NCBI GenBank assembly: GCA_027475525.1
Contig: JAMWFC010000049.1
Span: 3,084,947 to 3,148,946 of the forward strand
Direction of reading: 5' to 3'
DNA length: 64,000 nucleotides
DNA from: Macrolepiota albuminosa
Lineage: Eukaryota > Basidiomycota > Agaricomycetes > Agaricales > Agaricaceae
The position numbers and the translations under genes are program-made. Shown here piece after piece: positions 34,308 through 44,791 of this stretch (position 1 is its first letter; each line of letters opens with the position of its first letter). The notes below the pieces were generated by a model, which had not been told where the DNA came from, searched no databases, and saw only the letters and a list, made by a program, of their open reading frames with translations.

Positions 34308-37085
34308 GAGCATGTGGTTGAGCTTTGTGCTATGCAAGCAACCGAGCTGTGACGCAGTCGACGGCTGCAGGAGCGGTGATGACGCCAACTGTGGTTGGGT
34401 GCGCTGGACGTATACGCAGTACAACGCCGTCTCCAGCGCCTGGCGTACGGGTTTGTGAGGAGTCCCGGCAGGGTCCCGGTGTGCTCAAGCAGAGGTGTTA
34501 GGGCGATGCGCTAGACGATAGCGCCTCGGATGCTACCTAGCAAGTGGTAAGCGTCGTAGTTTAGGAGAAATTATAGAGAAAGAAACGAATAGCGCAGCGT
34601 AGCGTGCCCGTAGGTGGCACCGTAAACAACGAAGATGTGATAGACGAAGCTAGCGCCGAACTTGGTGGCAAAGTCAGGCAATGCTAGCGCGATTTGAACG
34701 CTAAGTGTAACTGGGTGCTCAAGAGGTTACGATTCGTTGTTATATACATGGCAAGTAGCTAGTTTTTATACTATGCGCTACCTTATTTCCAAAATAAGTC
34801 CATTGGCGGCGCTACCGCTTAGCGCCTCCCTTCGTGACTGTAGCTAACGGCCACCTGTCAACGGCGACCTGCAGCACATGGGTGACGGCGACCAACGGCG
34901 ACTCTAAAACTACTTAGAAGTGGTACGAGTTTGCTCACTTTTCGATGTAATTTAATTGGTCATGCCATCCCGGGGTATGGTCGGAGAATCCTCGACAGAC
35001 GCCGTGAGCGCTAATTCCGGCGCTAAACATTGTACCATATTTTGATAGATTTAAATGTCGGGTCTGCGTGTATCCTGTCTCGTCGTCATTGATTCTTTTA
35101 GACTTCTGATTGAGGTGCCTCGGTGATTGACAGCGCCAATTGCTAACTCCTTCCAGTACTGATCGGGGTTTGGTCAGAGTCCCCTCCCGCCGTTATGCTA
35201 GCGCTATGAGTCCTGAGTCTTCTTGGTCTTCAAAGTAACTGAGTGGAGTGCGCTGAGGGGCTGATACTGGTGATTGAGATGAATGGATAAGTCTTGCCAT
35301 AGAGCGCCCGCGCTAGGGCTGCTCTGTACCCAAGGCTGGTCGCTAGAGCCTTTAGTGTGTCAAGTGTTGGTCGGCCTATAATGTCCCTTGATGCGCTCAG
35401 TCCGAGTAGAAGCCTATCAGCGGCAAGAGGGGCGAGACATAGAAGCTGAGCAATTAGAGCAGGCTCAGCCAAAGAAGGCAACAATGCCACGCCAGGGCAA
35501 AACTGGGAGCAGTCGTGGACCGTATGGCCATGACATTATGCTCGCTGATGCGTTATCACCTACAGTAGAGTATCATGACCCTCCTGTTCCTCAAACCAAT
35601 GAGTACCTATAGAAGGTACTGAGGGGCTATAGCCACGATGCGTTCTACACAGAAATCCAGCAGAACGCAAATGCCCACCCACGCTTCAGCATGGATGAGA
35701 AAGGACTGGTCTGGATAACGAATGTTTGAGGGCACGACGTGGTGTGTTTACCACGCGACCAAACATTGATCACGCAGATTGTCACTCAAGCGCATGAGGT
35801 TGTTGGTCACTTTGGAACCAACAAAACACTGGAATACCTGAGGCAATGGTACTGGTGGCCTCAGATGCAGAAAGAAGTGATGCAGTTCTGCCAGACCTGC
35901 GAGGTCTGCCAGTGGTCAAAGACCAGCAATAGGAAGCCAGCAGGGAAGTTGCATTCCTTGCCCATCCCGACGAAGCCATGGGACTCTATTGGAATGGACT
36001 TTGTTGGTCCATTCCCCGAGTCCAAAGGTTACAACTACCTTTGGGTGGTTATTTGCCGAATGACCAGTATGGTGCACTTGATACCGGTGCACACAACTAT
36101 TACTGCATCCGCATTATCCTGGATCTACTTGAAGGAGATTGTAAGGCTACATGGCCTTCCAAGTTTGATCATGAGCGATTGAGACGCAAAGTTTACATCT
36201 CACTGATGGTGAGAACTTCACAAGCTCCTGGGAGCTAAATTGCTCATGTCTACCTCGTTTCATCCGCAGATGGATGGACAGACAGAGCGAGCAAATAGAA
36301 GTATTGCCCAAATCTTTCGTACGGTGGTCCGACCAGACCAACGTGATTGGGTAGATAGGATACCGCTAACCGAGTTTGCAATCAACGCAAGTGTGTCAGA
36401 GACCACAAAATATGCGCCGTTCGAGCTCAATGGAGGATACATGCCCTCCATGCTGCACAAACTAAGGACAGACAGAGTCATTCACAAGGGAGTGAAGGAT
36501 TTTGCATGGCAAGCATTGGAGAATCTAGCCAGTGCACATGACACTATCATTGCCGCATGTGTTATACAGGCACAACATGCAAATGATAGGTGGAGTGATG
36601 AACCAGACTTAACACCTGGGACGTTAGTATATCTGTCGACAGAAAACTTGAATCTCCCAAAAGGAAGGGCAAGGAAGCTGTGTCCAAAATTCATTGGACC
36701 GTACAAAGTCTTGGTTGCGGAACCAAGCACATCGAACTATGTTCTGGAGCTGCCTGCAGCTCTGCAAGCACGTCAGATTGTGCCTAAGTTTCATGTATTG
36801 TTACTTAGGTGATATAACACAAATGATGATGCTATGTTTCCTAATCGGGTGATGCCCAAGCTGTATGATTTTGGTGCCATTGACAAACAGGAATGGTCTG
36901 TCAAAGACATTCTGGGCCATCGGTGGCAGGAGGAAATGCACCTCAAATTCGAGGTACAATGGAGTGCTGGTGATATGACATGGGAGTCGTATCGCACATG
37001 TGCTAAGTTGGCAGCATTGGATCGATACTTAGAGCTGCAGGGTGTGAAGTGCCCAAATCAGCTTGCTAAGCGCTCACGTGCTTAG
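34308..37085 (+). pseudogene. A2 pol, second part: integrase and chromodomain
   Basis: Continues the A2 frame after B2 (EHVVELCAMQATEL), is broken by a solo LTR at 34377-35419 and resumes with QEGRDIEAEQLEQ. Integrase shows HEVVGHFG, CQTCEVCQ, the first Asp in GMDFVGPF (about 35985-36015), the second in MSD*D (36172-36190) and the Glu in QMDGQTERANRS (36267-36302). A frame shift lies near 36185-36240. A KLCPKFIGPYKV module and a chromodomain (WSVKDILGHRW...FEVQWSAGDMTWESY, 36895-36995) follow. Ends TAG 37083. TGA stops dominate. Confidence 0.9.
34377..35419 (-). repeat. Family C solo LTR (1043 bp), GC-rich young copy
   Basis: Flanked by GCGG at 34373-34376 and 35420-35423. On the minus strand it starts TGATAGGCTTCTACTC and ends GGCGTCATCA. 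Removing it with one GCGG restores the A2 reading RRLQERQEGRDIE. Older copies of the same subtype are 55930-56933 and 49411-50198. Confidence 0.82.
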
Positions 37086-37248
37086 CTTGATGGCGGTGAT
37101 AAGATGTAGGCCGGATCAGTCAGAGCTCAGACCAACTGAGTATCTAATCCGGATTGGATCACGATTGTGTCAGAAAGATAAGATGGAGATTTATTCATCT
37201 GATGGGATAATGTGGATTGTGATGCAGAGTTGATGGCCGGATCAGGTT

Positions 37249-40160
37249 ATGCAACCTGATGATGGGGAATTTAGTGTGTTTTTTCCACCGACACGTCAAC
37301 ATTTTCATAGTACCATGTTGTACCCTTACCAGCATACAACCAGTGAGCAGCAGTCTCAGAACTCACAGGGTTCTGGAGGAGGGAGGGATCACCCCCAGCA
37401 AAGCATTCAGCAACCTGTAACAACACCGACTGTGGCGTCGTATCCAGTGGTGTCCCAGTTTGGACAGAACCCAGCCCAATTTGGACAACCTCCGCAGTTT
37501 TACCCGCCGTTTTTCCAGATGCCATCCTTTCCAGGACCAGCTGGTCCTGGACAGCAGATGGGAGGACAGGTGATGTGGGGTATGCCCATGCTGATGCAGC
37601 AGATGCAGACCCAGAGTGCAAGTACACTCCCTTTGGATGAGAAAGCACTAACTGTGCCATGGGTAGTACCCATGGATGTGGACAACAACACGGGGTGTCA
37701 ACAGCAAGGAAAGAGCGAGGTGGTGCAACCTTGATGACAGTGAGAGAGGACGCCACCCCCACGAGACACGTATAGAAGAGACTGGAGGCAATTGCCTCTG
37801 AGGAGTACCGGGGTGGGCCTTGGGAAATAATAGGGCACAGACGAGATGAGCCAGCAGCGAGAACGCAAAATTGAGGTCAACCCTGACCTTGAACACTGCC
37901 TTGACGAGCATCACCGTCACCTCGTTGTGCACCATCTCCGCGGCGCTTATCGTACGTGGAGAAAGGAAAAGGGAAGGAGATTGAGACACTGTCAGAGGTT
38001 CTGGACCCTCAGACAGAGGCAGTCTGGAGACAGCTCATATCTGCCAGCCAGCAAGTGCCACTGGAGTCCACATTTCTGGTGGATCCAGTGGCTCAGGTGG
38101 TGATTATGGGCCTGCTCGATGAGATTGTTATGCTGCAGCAGCGTAACAACAATACAATTAAAATATTCACAAACGCCATGAAGAAGCATCCGTTGTCGGA
38201 GGAGGAGCAGCCTGAGGCAAAATGCCTCAGAGCATGTGATGCAGTACCGGAGGTTGGGGTGTGGGAAGCTGGAGAATTCACTCCAATTCTGGCTGAGTTA
38301 CATGACGAGCTGGTGGAGGATGACACTAGTTTACAAGGATTGTCCTTGTCAACACATGCACCCTTCCAGCAGTCAGGGATGAAGCGGCAGGATGAGGTGG
38401 TCCTGTCGGAAGTGGAGTTTGGAGCAGATGTCCTGTGAGGAGCAGACAGAGTAGTGATGTGGTTTGGAGCAGTGGTGCAGTTTGAGGCACCACTGAGGGC
38501 GTATGCATCTGCGGTTCCCATAAAGGACACGAGAATGGACGCCAAAGTAGAAGGGCGGCTCCTGACGTTAGCTGCGCTTGGTCTGAATGAACTGAGCAAC
38601 GGGAGTGATTACGGGGAGTCATCAGACAAGACCCCCTCAAAAGGAGAGACCCCCGCTAAATGCTGAGTGCGTTGAGACAAAAAATGCAAGAGAGAGGCTT
38701 GGAGGAAGCACAAGGCCACCTGGCAGGCAAAGGTCGATAAAGACCAGGAGGAGCAGGCCACAGGCTGTATTCCTGATGGCCTAGGTGTGTTCGTCAGCGG
38801 GACGTCGGTGGAGCGGTCAAATTGGTTCTATGGCGGGGCACTCAACCGCTACTTTTATTACTCCTGGCTCACAAATATGGTATTTGTAAGCAATGAAGCC
38901 TTAGCTGTGAAGACATACAAGGAGGAGCAAGGAGAGAGGTATTATCATACCTCAAAGGAGCTGGACCGTGTGGTACCAAGGGGATTCCCGATGAATCCCC
39001 AGCAATTGCAAAAGCTCCATGAGCTTTTGCAGAACAAGTTCAAGTCAGTGTCACTGTGCACTGAAGCCTACTACCTGTTGCGCGAGTTTCAGCGCATCAG
39101 CATTAACTGTTACACTACGCTGAGGGATAGGACGATGACTCTGGTGTGTACATCAGAGTACGAACACATTTTGCCCCCTCTGGATCATTCCTCCCATCAC
39201 ATGAACATCATGGTCATGCCAACCCCAGATGGGTACCTGCAATGGAAGGACCGAGCTGGAAGACCATTTTTTACGCTCACCGGGTTTGATTCTGAAGGTG
39301 TACGTTTCACCTTCGATCTGGACAAACTGGCGCAGAATGTACTCTACTTCTGTTGACCGAGAATGATGAATTCAGTGTACGGCATTGCAGTGGATTGGGT
39401 GTATCGCATTCACTGGTGTACTCTGCTGGGACACGCCCTTACGCGTGGACTGTCTCCCTTGGGAAGAGTGCAGGGACGCTTTGCAAGGCTGTTGGCCTTG
39501 ATTCTCATGTGTTCTGGACTGTATCATGAGGCGGTTGCTGATTACGACGCCGCTAATCCCAGCACCCTGTTCATACCCATGAGCTGGACTAATGTCCAGT
39601 TCTGACCCCCACATTTCGACGTGGCTAATGCCGTCAACATCTCCGATGCTGACGTGCTTCGAGCTATGATAGCCAACTGCATACCCATTGAGTAGGTAGA
39701 CCATGCCTATACCTTCGGCATGGTCTACCTCAAAAATCAGTTTCTTGCAGCCACAGCATCCATCGACCATTTCTGCGAGGTTGATGATGAACGCCATCGT
39801 TGACTGGACATCTATGGAGAGCCTCTGGCCATTACATGGTGGGATGATTGGCAATTGCCCACAGACGACGATATGATTCATCTTCACGCATTACTAGCCC
39901 GCGAGTTCGCTCAAGGTCATGAGTACCTTGAAAGTGGACTGTACTATCCCATGGGGATGAACCCCAACCATCGAGATTTGTGGCAACGCCGTTCTCGACA
40001 TGGGCCATATCTCCCATCTCCTTCGCACACTGCCACGTCAGTTCAGGTTCCTACAGCCTCAACATTGTCAGGCCCCATTGCCTCATCATCCTTGGTTAAC
40101 ATCAACACTGAGATGAGGATCAATATGGCCAGTGAGTTGTCATGTCTGCCGTCTGCGTAA
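37249..40160 (+). pseudogene. A2 ORF3, extra ORF after the chromodomain
   Basis: Gln/Pro-rich N-terminal part (37249-37734: QQSQNSQG, QFGQPPQFYPPFFQMP), middle part (37956-38438) with a conserved helical block (LLDEIVMLQQRNN), and the conserved core at 38787-39990: NWFYGGAL..YFYYSWLTN, PRGFPMNP, FDLDKLAQN, YGIAVDWVYRIHW, YGEPLAITWWD. It matches A3 ORF3 residue blocks in order. Broken by stops and shifts at about 37735, 38436, 39355, 39605 and 39695. Starts about 160 bp after pol. Function unknown. Confidence 0.85.
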
Positions 40161-40321
40161 TTATCATAGGTGGCTCATCTCTTTTTCAATTCATACTGTC
40201 AGTTAACGTCAGCGTTGTATTTTTTGACAGATGACTTGGACATTCTCGAGCCGTGGAGGACCGAAGTGCCTCCACATTAGACTATTTTTTTTGACCCGGA
40301 CGAATTGTTCCTCCTTACATA

Positions 40322-40351
40322 GAGACTGATTACCAGTCTCAAAGGGGGGCA
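40322..40351 (+). promoter_or_regulatory. Hairpin plus polypurine tract of A2
   Basis: GAGACTG (40322-40328) pairs with CAGTCTC (40334-40340), loop 5 nt, followed by AAAGGGGGGCA and the 3' LTR at 40352. Confidence 0.82.
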
Positions 40352-40542
40352 TGTAACATATTGTAGTATAGTTAAATAATTAATAGACAATTATATTAAT
40401 TATTTATTATTACTTTACTTACCAGCTGGCTGCCTTACATAAGGCAGCCAATTTTACTGTCATAACTCGTAGTACTAGAATCGAATATCGATCTGGTTCT
40501 GTGATGTGACCGTAAGGCTAAACAATACTTGACTTTGTTTCA
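40352..40542 (+). repeat. 3' LTR of A2
   Basis: 191 bp, TGTAACATATTG to TTGTTTCA. Hairpin GGCTGCCTT/AAGGCAGCC at 40428-40449 is perfect here. Confidence 0.95.
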
Positions 40543-41085
40543 GTCTCTCACAGGTGACACACACACTTGCCAGCCACGACAGACAGATCCATCAGATGGA
40601 GATGGAGATCTACAACATTTGGGGTGTGGTTGACACTTTGCAGAATTGACTACACATCTCCACCCATTCCTCCAGTCCATCTGCTCAGGATGTTGTGACA
40701 GTGCCTCCAACAGGCTACAGTGGACTTGAACCCATCGTGGAATAGGAAGAAGCACTTGCTGACAAATCCCCTGCCACATCTGACATTTCTGTTCCCACTG
40801 CTGACATATCCATTCCTGCTAGTGACACCTCTGCCCCCAATCCTGATCCCGCTGATTTATCTGCTCTTATTGTTGCTCCATTCCCAAGTCAACAAGCATC
40901 AGCCTCACCTCCCAAATCACCCTCCCCCCCAGCCAACTTCTGTCCCTCTGCCAGTCCCTGCCAAGAACCCTCCCCCTCGCCTCTGGGGATGGGCTCGCAG
41001 CACCTCTTGTAGTTGGCCGCTGATTCAACGCACCCAATTGTCTAGTCAGCTTACTGAGAGACGCAAAGCAATGGAAGACCAATGA
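40543..41085 (+). pseudogene. Right half of the Zn2Cys6-like gene split by A2
   Basis: Begins with the second GTCTC target copy. Reads as a Ser/Pro/Ala-rich tail (40740-41000: AT.DISVPTADISIPASDTS) with frame breaks and ends with a short basic and acidic stretch. Ordinary low-complexity C-terminus; assigned by continuity only. Confidence 0.45.
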
Positions 41086-41323
41086 GATGGACGCTCTTTA
41101 CTGTGGAGGAATTTTTACTGAAGGATGATTTTTTAGTGTGGATGATTTTTTACAGTGGATGATATTTTTTTTATATACCATAGACAATGCTACTTTTTTG
41201 TAAGACTATAAAACTTAGTTTACAAAAATGTAATATAACTTTGCTCTCCTCTCTCAAATCAATGATGGCAGACTGGTCGACTGACTTTAATGCGGTTGCT
41301 ACTCCTTTTTACTGGTGTAGATA

Positions 41324-42442
41324 CAGTGGCTCAAAAAACTGTCCCAATGTTTCATACTTTTTGAAAGATGACATTGGCATGAAGGATGAGAAGTACCTAA
41401 AATCCTAATTAAATCATGTAAAATACTCTGGCATCGTAGATATAAAATGAATGTAGGTTTATGTAATGGAAATCAAAACTGATGGAGTGATGGCCATTTT
41501 AAAATATTCACTCATTGGGACAGTTTTTTGAGCATCTCTAATTTTTCAGGTTTATCCCTATTTTACTCAGAAATAAAGAGTAAGTTGCATGTGAGAATAT
41601 AAACAAAGTCATGTGACCATGTTTAGATATATTTGGGAGTAGTTCAAGCTGGTTGAACCACATCTTGACCTTCAACTACTATCATGAAACCTATTCCTCC
41701 TGCACAACACTCTACTGTTGCTTCTCTTCTTGCTCAAGGGTATTCTCTGTGTCAGATTGGGGCTCAAACTGGTCTATGGAAGTCTACTATTGGGAGGATT
41801 GGTAGAGAGTTGGAGATGGACAAGGAAAACCATCCTGGAGGCTGTCCTGCTAAGCTTACTCCACATGATAAACAGACTATTGTTCAACAAATCTCAACTG
41901 TGAGACTTGATACAGCTGTCCAGGCCACCAATTTTATCAACAACATCATTTTCAACCCTGTCTCTCCCCAGACTGTCCAGAATGTGTTGAAGAAGAAGGG
42001 GTATTGGTTTGCTACCAAGAGAAAAGTTCCTATGCTCAAAGCTAGACATTAACAACTACAGCTTAAATGGGCTCAGGAGCATCAGAACTGGACTATAGAG
42101 GACTGGAAAAGGATGTTGTGGACAGATGAGACAAAGATTAACAGGATTTGGTCAGATGGGAACTAGAAGGATTCAAGCAGTTATCAAGGCAAATGGAGGA
42201 CATACAATGTACTAGATACTAAAATTAGAGATGCTCAAAAAACTGTCCCAATGAGTGAATATCTTAAAATGGCTATTGCTCCATCAGTTTTGATCTTGAT
42301 TACATAAACCTAGATTCATTTTGTAGCTACGATACCATAGTATTTTACATGATTTAATTAGGATTTTAGGTACTTCTCATCCTTCATGCCAATGTCATCT
42401 TTCAAAAGGTATGAAACATTGGGACAGTTTTTTGAGCCACTG
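41324..42442 (+). mobile_element. Truncated Tc1/mariner-like transposon
   Basis: Flanked by TA (41322-41323, 42443-42444). Terminal repeats of about 215-220 bp (41324-41548 and 42225-42442), each starting CAGTGGCTCAAAAAACTG. The inner edge of each repeat carries the inverse of the same motif (TTTTTTGAGCATCTC near 41527 and GAGATGCTCAAAAAAC near 42230). Contains a shortened transposase gene. Confidence 0.88.
41684..42224 (+). pseudogene. Tc1-like transposase, N-terminal half only
   Basis: ATG 41684. Helix-turn-helix start (VASLLAQGYSLCQIGAQTGL), then a second HTH_Tnp_Tc3-type segment (VSPQTVQNVLKKKGYW). A TAA at 42050 is followed in frame by the first catalytic Asp in MLWTDETKINRIWSDG (about 42115-42162). 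The rest of the DDE domain is missing and the right terminal repeat follows, so it cannot be active. Confidence 0.85.
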
Positions 42443-42444
42443 TA

Positions 42445-43200
42445 TATCAATATATCGAGCTGCATCCTCTTGTAACATTTGTGCTTGAGACTTTCGTGGT
42501 CACTTTGAATTTTTTGGCAACTGGGTAGGCCATGCCTTGCACTTCTTTTGGTTTTGTAATGCTGGTCTTCCCTCACCTTCAAACTGGTCATTGCTATGAT
42601 CAAGTTCCTCATCTTGCAAAATGTCGAGCACCCTTCTGAGCACTGTATATCAAGGAGAACCATCACAAGGGCCATTAATTGGAGGATCTAAATGGTTCCA
42701 TCCTCTTTGATGTAAGAGGTGCATGGTAGTAGCATCTACCACCGCTGCATCACCACCACATTTATCCTGAGCAGAAGCTCCAGATTTGTTGTGAGCAGCA
42801 GATATGTTGTAGTGCTGAGCTGTGCCCCGCTGTGGAGTATGTGGTGAGCCTGGGACAGGAGGCAGTGCTGTGTGTGGTGGGCCAGGTGACAAGGCAAGTG
42901 AAGCCCTTAATTGCCCCTCCAAGTTGGCTGTGCATGCGGCGGTTGTAGCGGATCTGTTGTCAGTGGGTTCATCGTTAGTGGATAGTCTACTTGCACATTC
43001 AGGGGTCTCTCTTGAGATGGCACTTCTGTTGTCATTGACTACCACTAATTGTGTTGGCATCTGTTTCCTATTTTTCCATCCCTTTTTCCGTGTAGTCTTC
43101 CATGCTGCCGCTGCTGCTGCATTCTTTTCACGATCAGCTCAGGTTCCATATTCAGCAGCTACAGGCTCTTTGTGATGGTTCAGATAAACTGTCCACCAGA
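42445..43200 (-). pseudogene. Unrecognised minus-strand gene relic
   Basis: 42650-43060 is open on the minus strand. Reading back to about 43130 gives a Lys/Arg-rich start (WKTTRKKGWKNRK), then a Ser/Thr/Pro-rich region. Downstream, across a break near 42645, comes KVREDQHYKTKRSARHGLPS. I recognise no family. The Tc1-like element lies at its 3' side. Confidence 0.35.
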
Positions 43201-43888
43201 AGACGTCACCGCAACCATACTGTCCTTGACAATCTCTCCAGAAATTCAGCAGACGTAATAGCTCTGGCTGACTGAGATTATGGGAATCCTGGAATTTCAG
43301 ACTCTCTGGAAGATACTTTGAATGGAGGAATTATCCATTTTTGTTCTGTCTCCGTCGAGGACAGACAGATTCTACCCTTGTCTGCTCAACAGATTCTCGT
43401 ATCCGCTTGAAGAATTCTATTGTCCGCTGTAATCTGGCCCATCTAAAAATAGGTATTTTGCCGACGATATTGATGAGCAGTCCTTTAAGATCTATTTGAT
43501 CATAAACCTGAACTCTCTCAAGAAATGCAAGCAACCGAAAACAACAGTAATGAGGCAAAGAGACCTCATCCCATTGGCTGAGGAAAGGACAAGACTCACT
43601 CAGAACACACGAGGGTTGCCAGTTCTCATCACAGAACGCCTACCACTGGGTCCTATTCCTAGTGTAACTGATCCACCACCTGTGGCATTTCCAGATGATA
43701 ATAACTTTAGAGGCTTTGACAACAATTCAATGGTAGATGATGTCAATGATACAATCCCAGTATCTATCAGGCATATAAAGGTGATTTACATTTAAGCTAT
43801 CATTGAAACAAATTATTCAAGTTCATACATAGACACAGGCAGATTATCTTAACGACTTCATCAACCATGTTCCACAGTTGCTCAATAG
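43201..43888 (+). pseudogene. Outer KDZ transposase relic, left part
   Basis: 43496-43795 is open and ends in an Asp/Asn-rich linker (FDNNSMVDDVNDTIP) resembling the acidic linker of KDZ transposases. It runs with a break to the inner KDZ element at 43889. The right part at 48121 is unmistakably KDZ C-terminus, so assignment of this side rests mainly on continuity. Confidence 0.4.
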
Positions 43889-44791
43889 TGATACGATGCT
43901 GTACCAGCAGTCAGAGACACACCATGCACCAGAAGTCAAAATAAACATTTAAATATGGGCTAAAAACTGTAAGCCTCCTGGTAGCAGTCTCAACAAATAA
44001 CCATCTCCAAAAACATCCCAACAAATACACAGAAAAGTACAGAACAACAGGCAGGAACCAGTTCAAACTATCAGCTCAACAATTGTCTAACCACTGTAAT
44101 GGGGAGGGAAAGCATGGAAGCTGGCAGAGTGGACAGAATAGGATGAAATTGGGAAATTTTTATTCTCATTCAATATTATAATTTCTCAATTTCATCATCA
44201 AATCAGTCAATGTTCAATTTGACAACTACGAGGGGAAAAGGAAAGAAGTAGGGGATGCAGGGAGGCACCAAAAGAGGAAAGAAGGATCTAGATTATGCTA
44301 AATGGAGATCAAGCAAATGGAGAAGTGGCAAATGAAAAATATTCGGAAGAATGGCAGAACAAGAAGTAGAATGGTGAAATGGGTAGCACTGAAACAGGCC
44401 TCCCAAAAGGGAAATTGGACTATCAAATACATTCTGGAAGTTGGAGAGTTTCTGACAAAGAGTCATATGTAGATAGTGGTCTGTACACCAGAAAAACAGT
44501 ATAAATAGCCCAAGTTTAGTAGAGAATAGACAGGCAATTGATAGGCAAAGGCTTGGTGATTCCCAGGGAGTGAATTGCTTAGGCCAGAGTTTGTTAAGAA
44601 ACCTCAACTTGTGGGAATATTATTATTCTCATTCAATATTATAATTTCTCAAAACCTCGGTGTTTTGCAAAATTATTAAACGCATTCAAAACAATAATTA
44701 TCCCTTTTGTTGTCAGAGTCAGTGTGATTTCAAGGTCATATTCTACACTAGCAAGCTCCAGAACTATCAAGTAATACTTCTACCAAGTACT
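43889..44791 (+). repeat. Left terminal inverted repeat of KDZ element
   Basis: Shares CACCATGCACCAGAAGTC, CCTCCCAAAAGGGAAATTGG, a TATA-like AGTATAAATAGCC and TATCAAGTAATACTTC with the right repeat and with 15983-16960. Confidence 0.85.

Larger units (their letters stand above)
9555..40542 (+). mobile_element. Gypsy element A2, complete from LTR to LTR with three nested insertions
   Basis: Two 191-bp LTRs (9555-9745, 40352-40542) are flanked by GTCTC at 9550-9554 and 40543-40547. Nested insertions are B1 (10837-19489), B2 (23958-34302) and a solo LTR (34377-35419). Subtracting these and one copy of each target duplication leaves about 10.9 kb, the original element. Order is gag, protease, RT, RNase H, integrase, chromodomain, ORF3. 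The LTRs differ at five sites, all transitions. Many in-frame TGA stops show it is dead. Confidence 0.93.

Noticed and set aside
37249..40160. ORF3 as an envelope gene
   Set aside because: Position fits, but there is no hydrophobic signal, membrane span or cleavage-site pattern in any copy.
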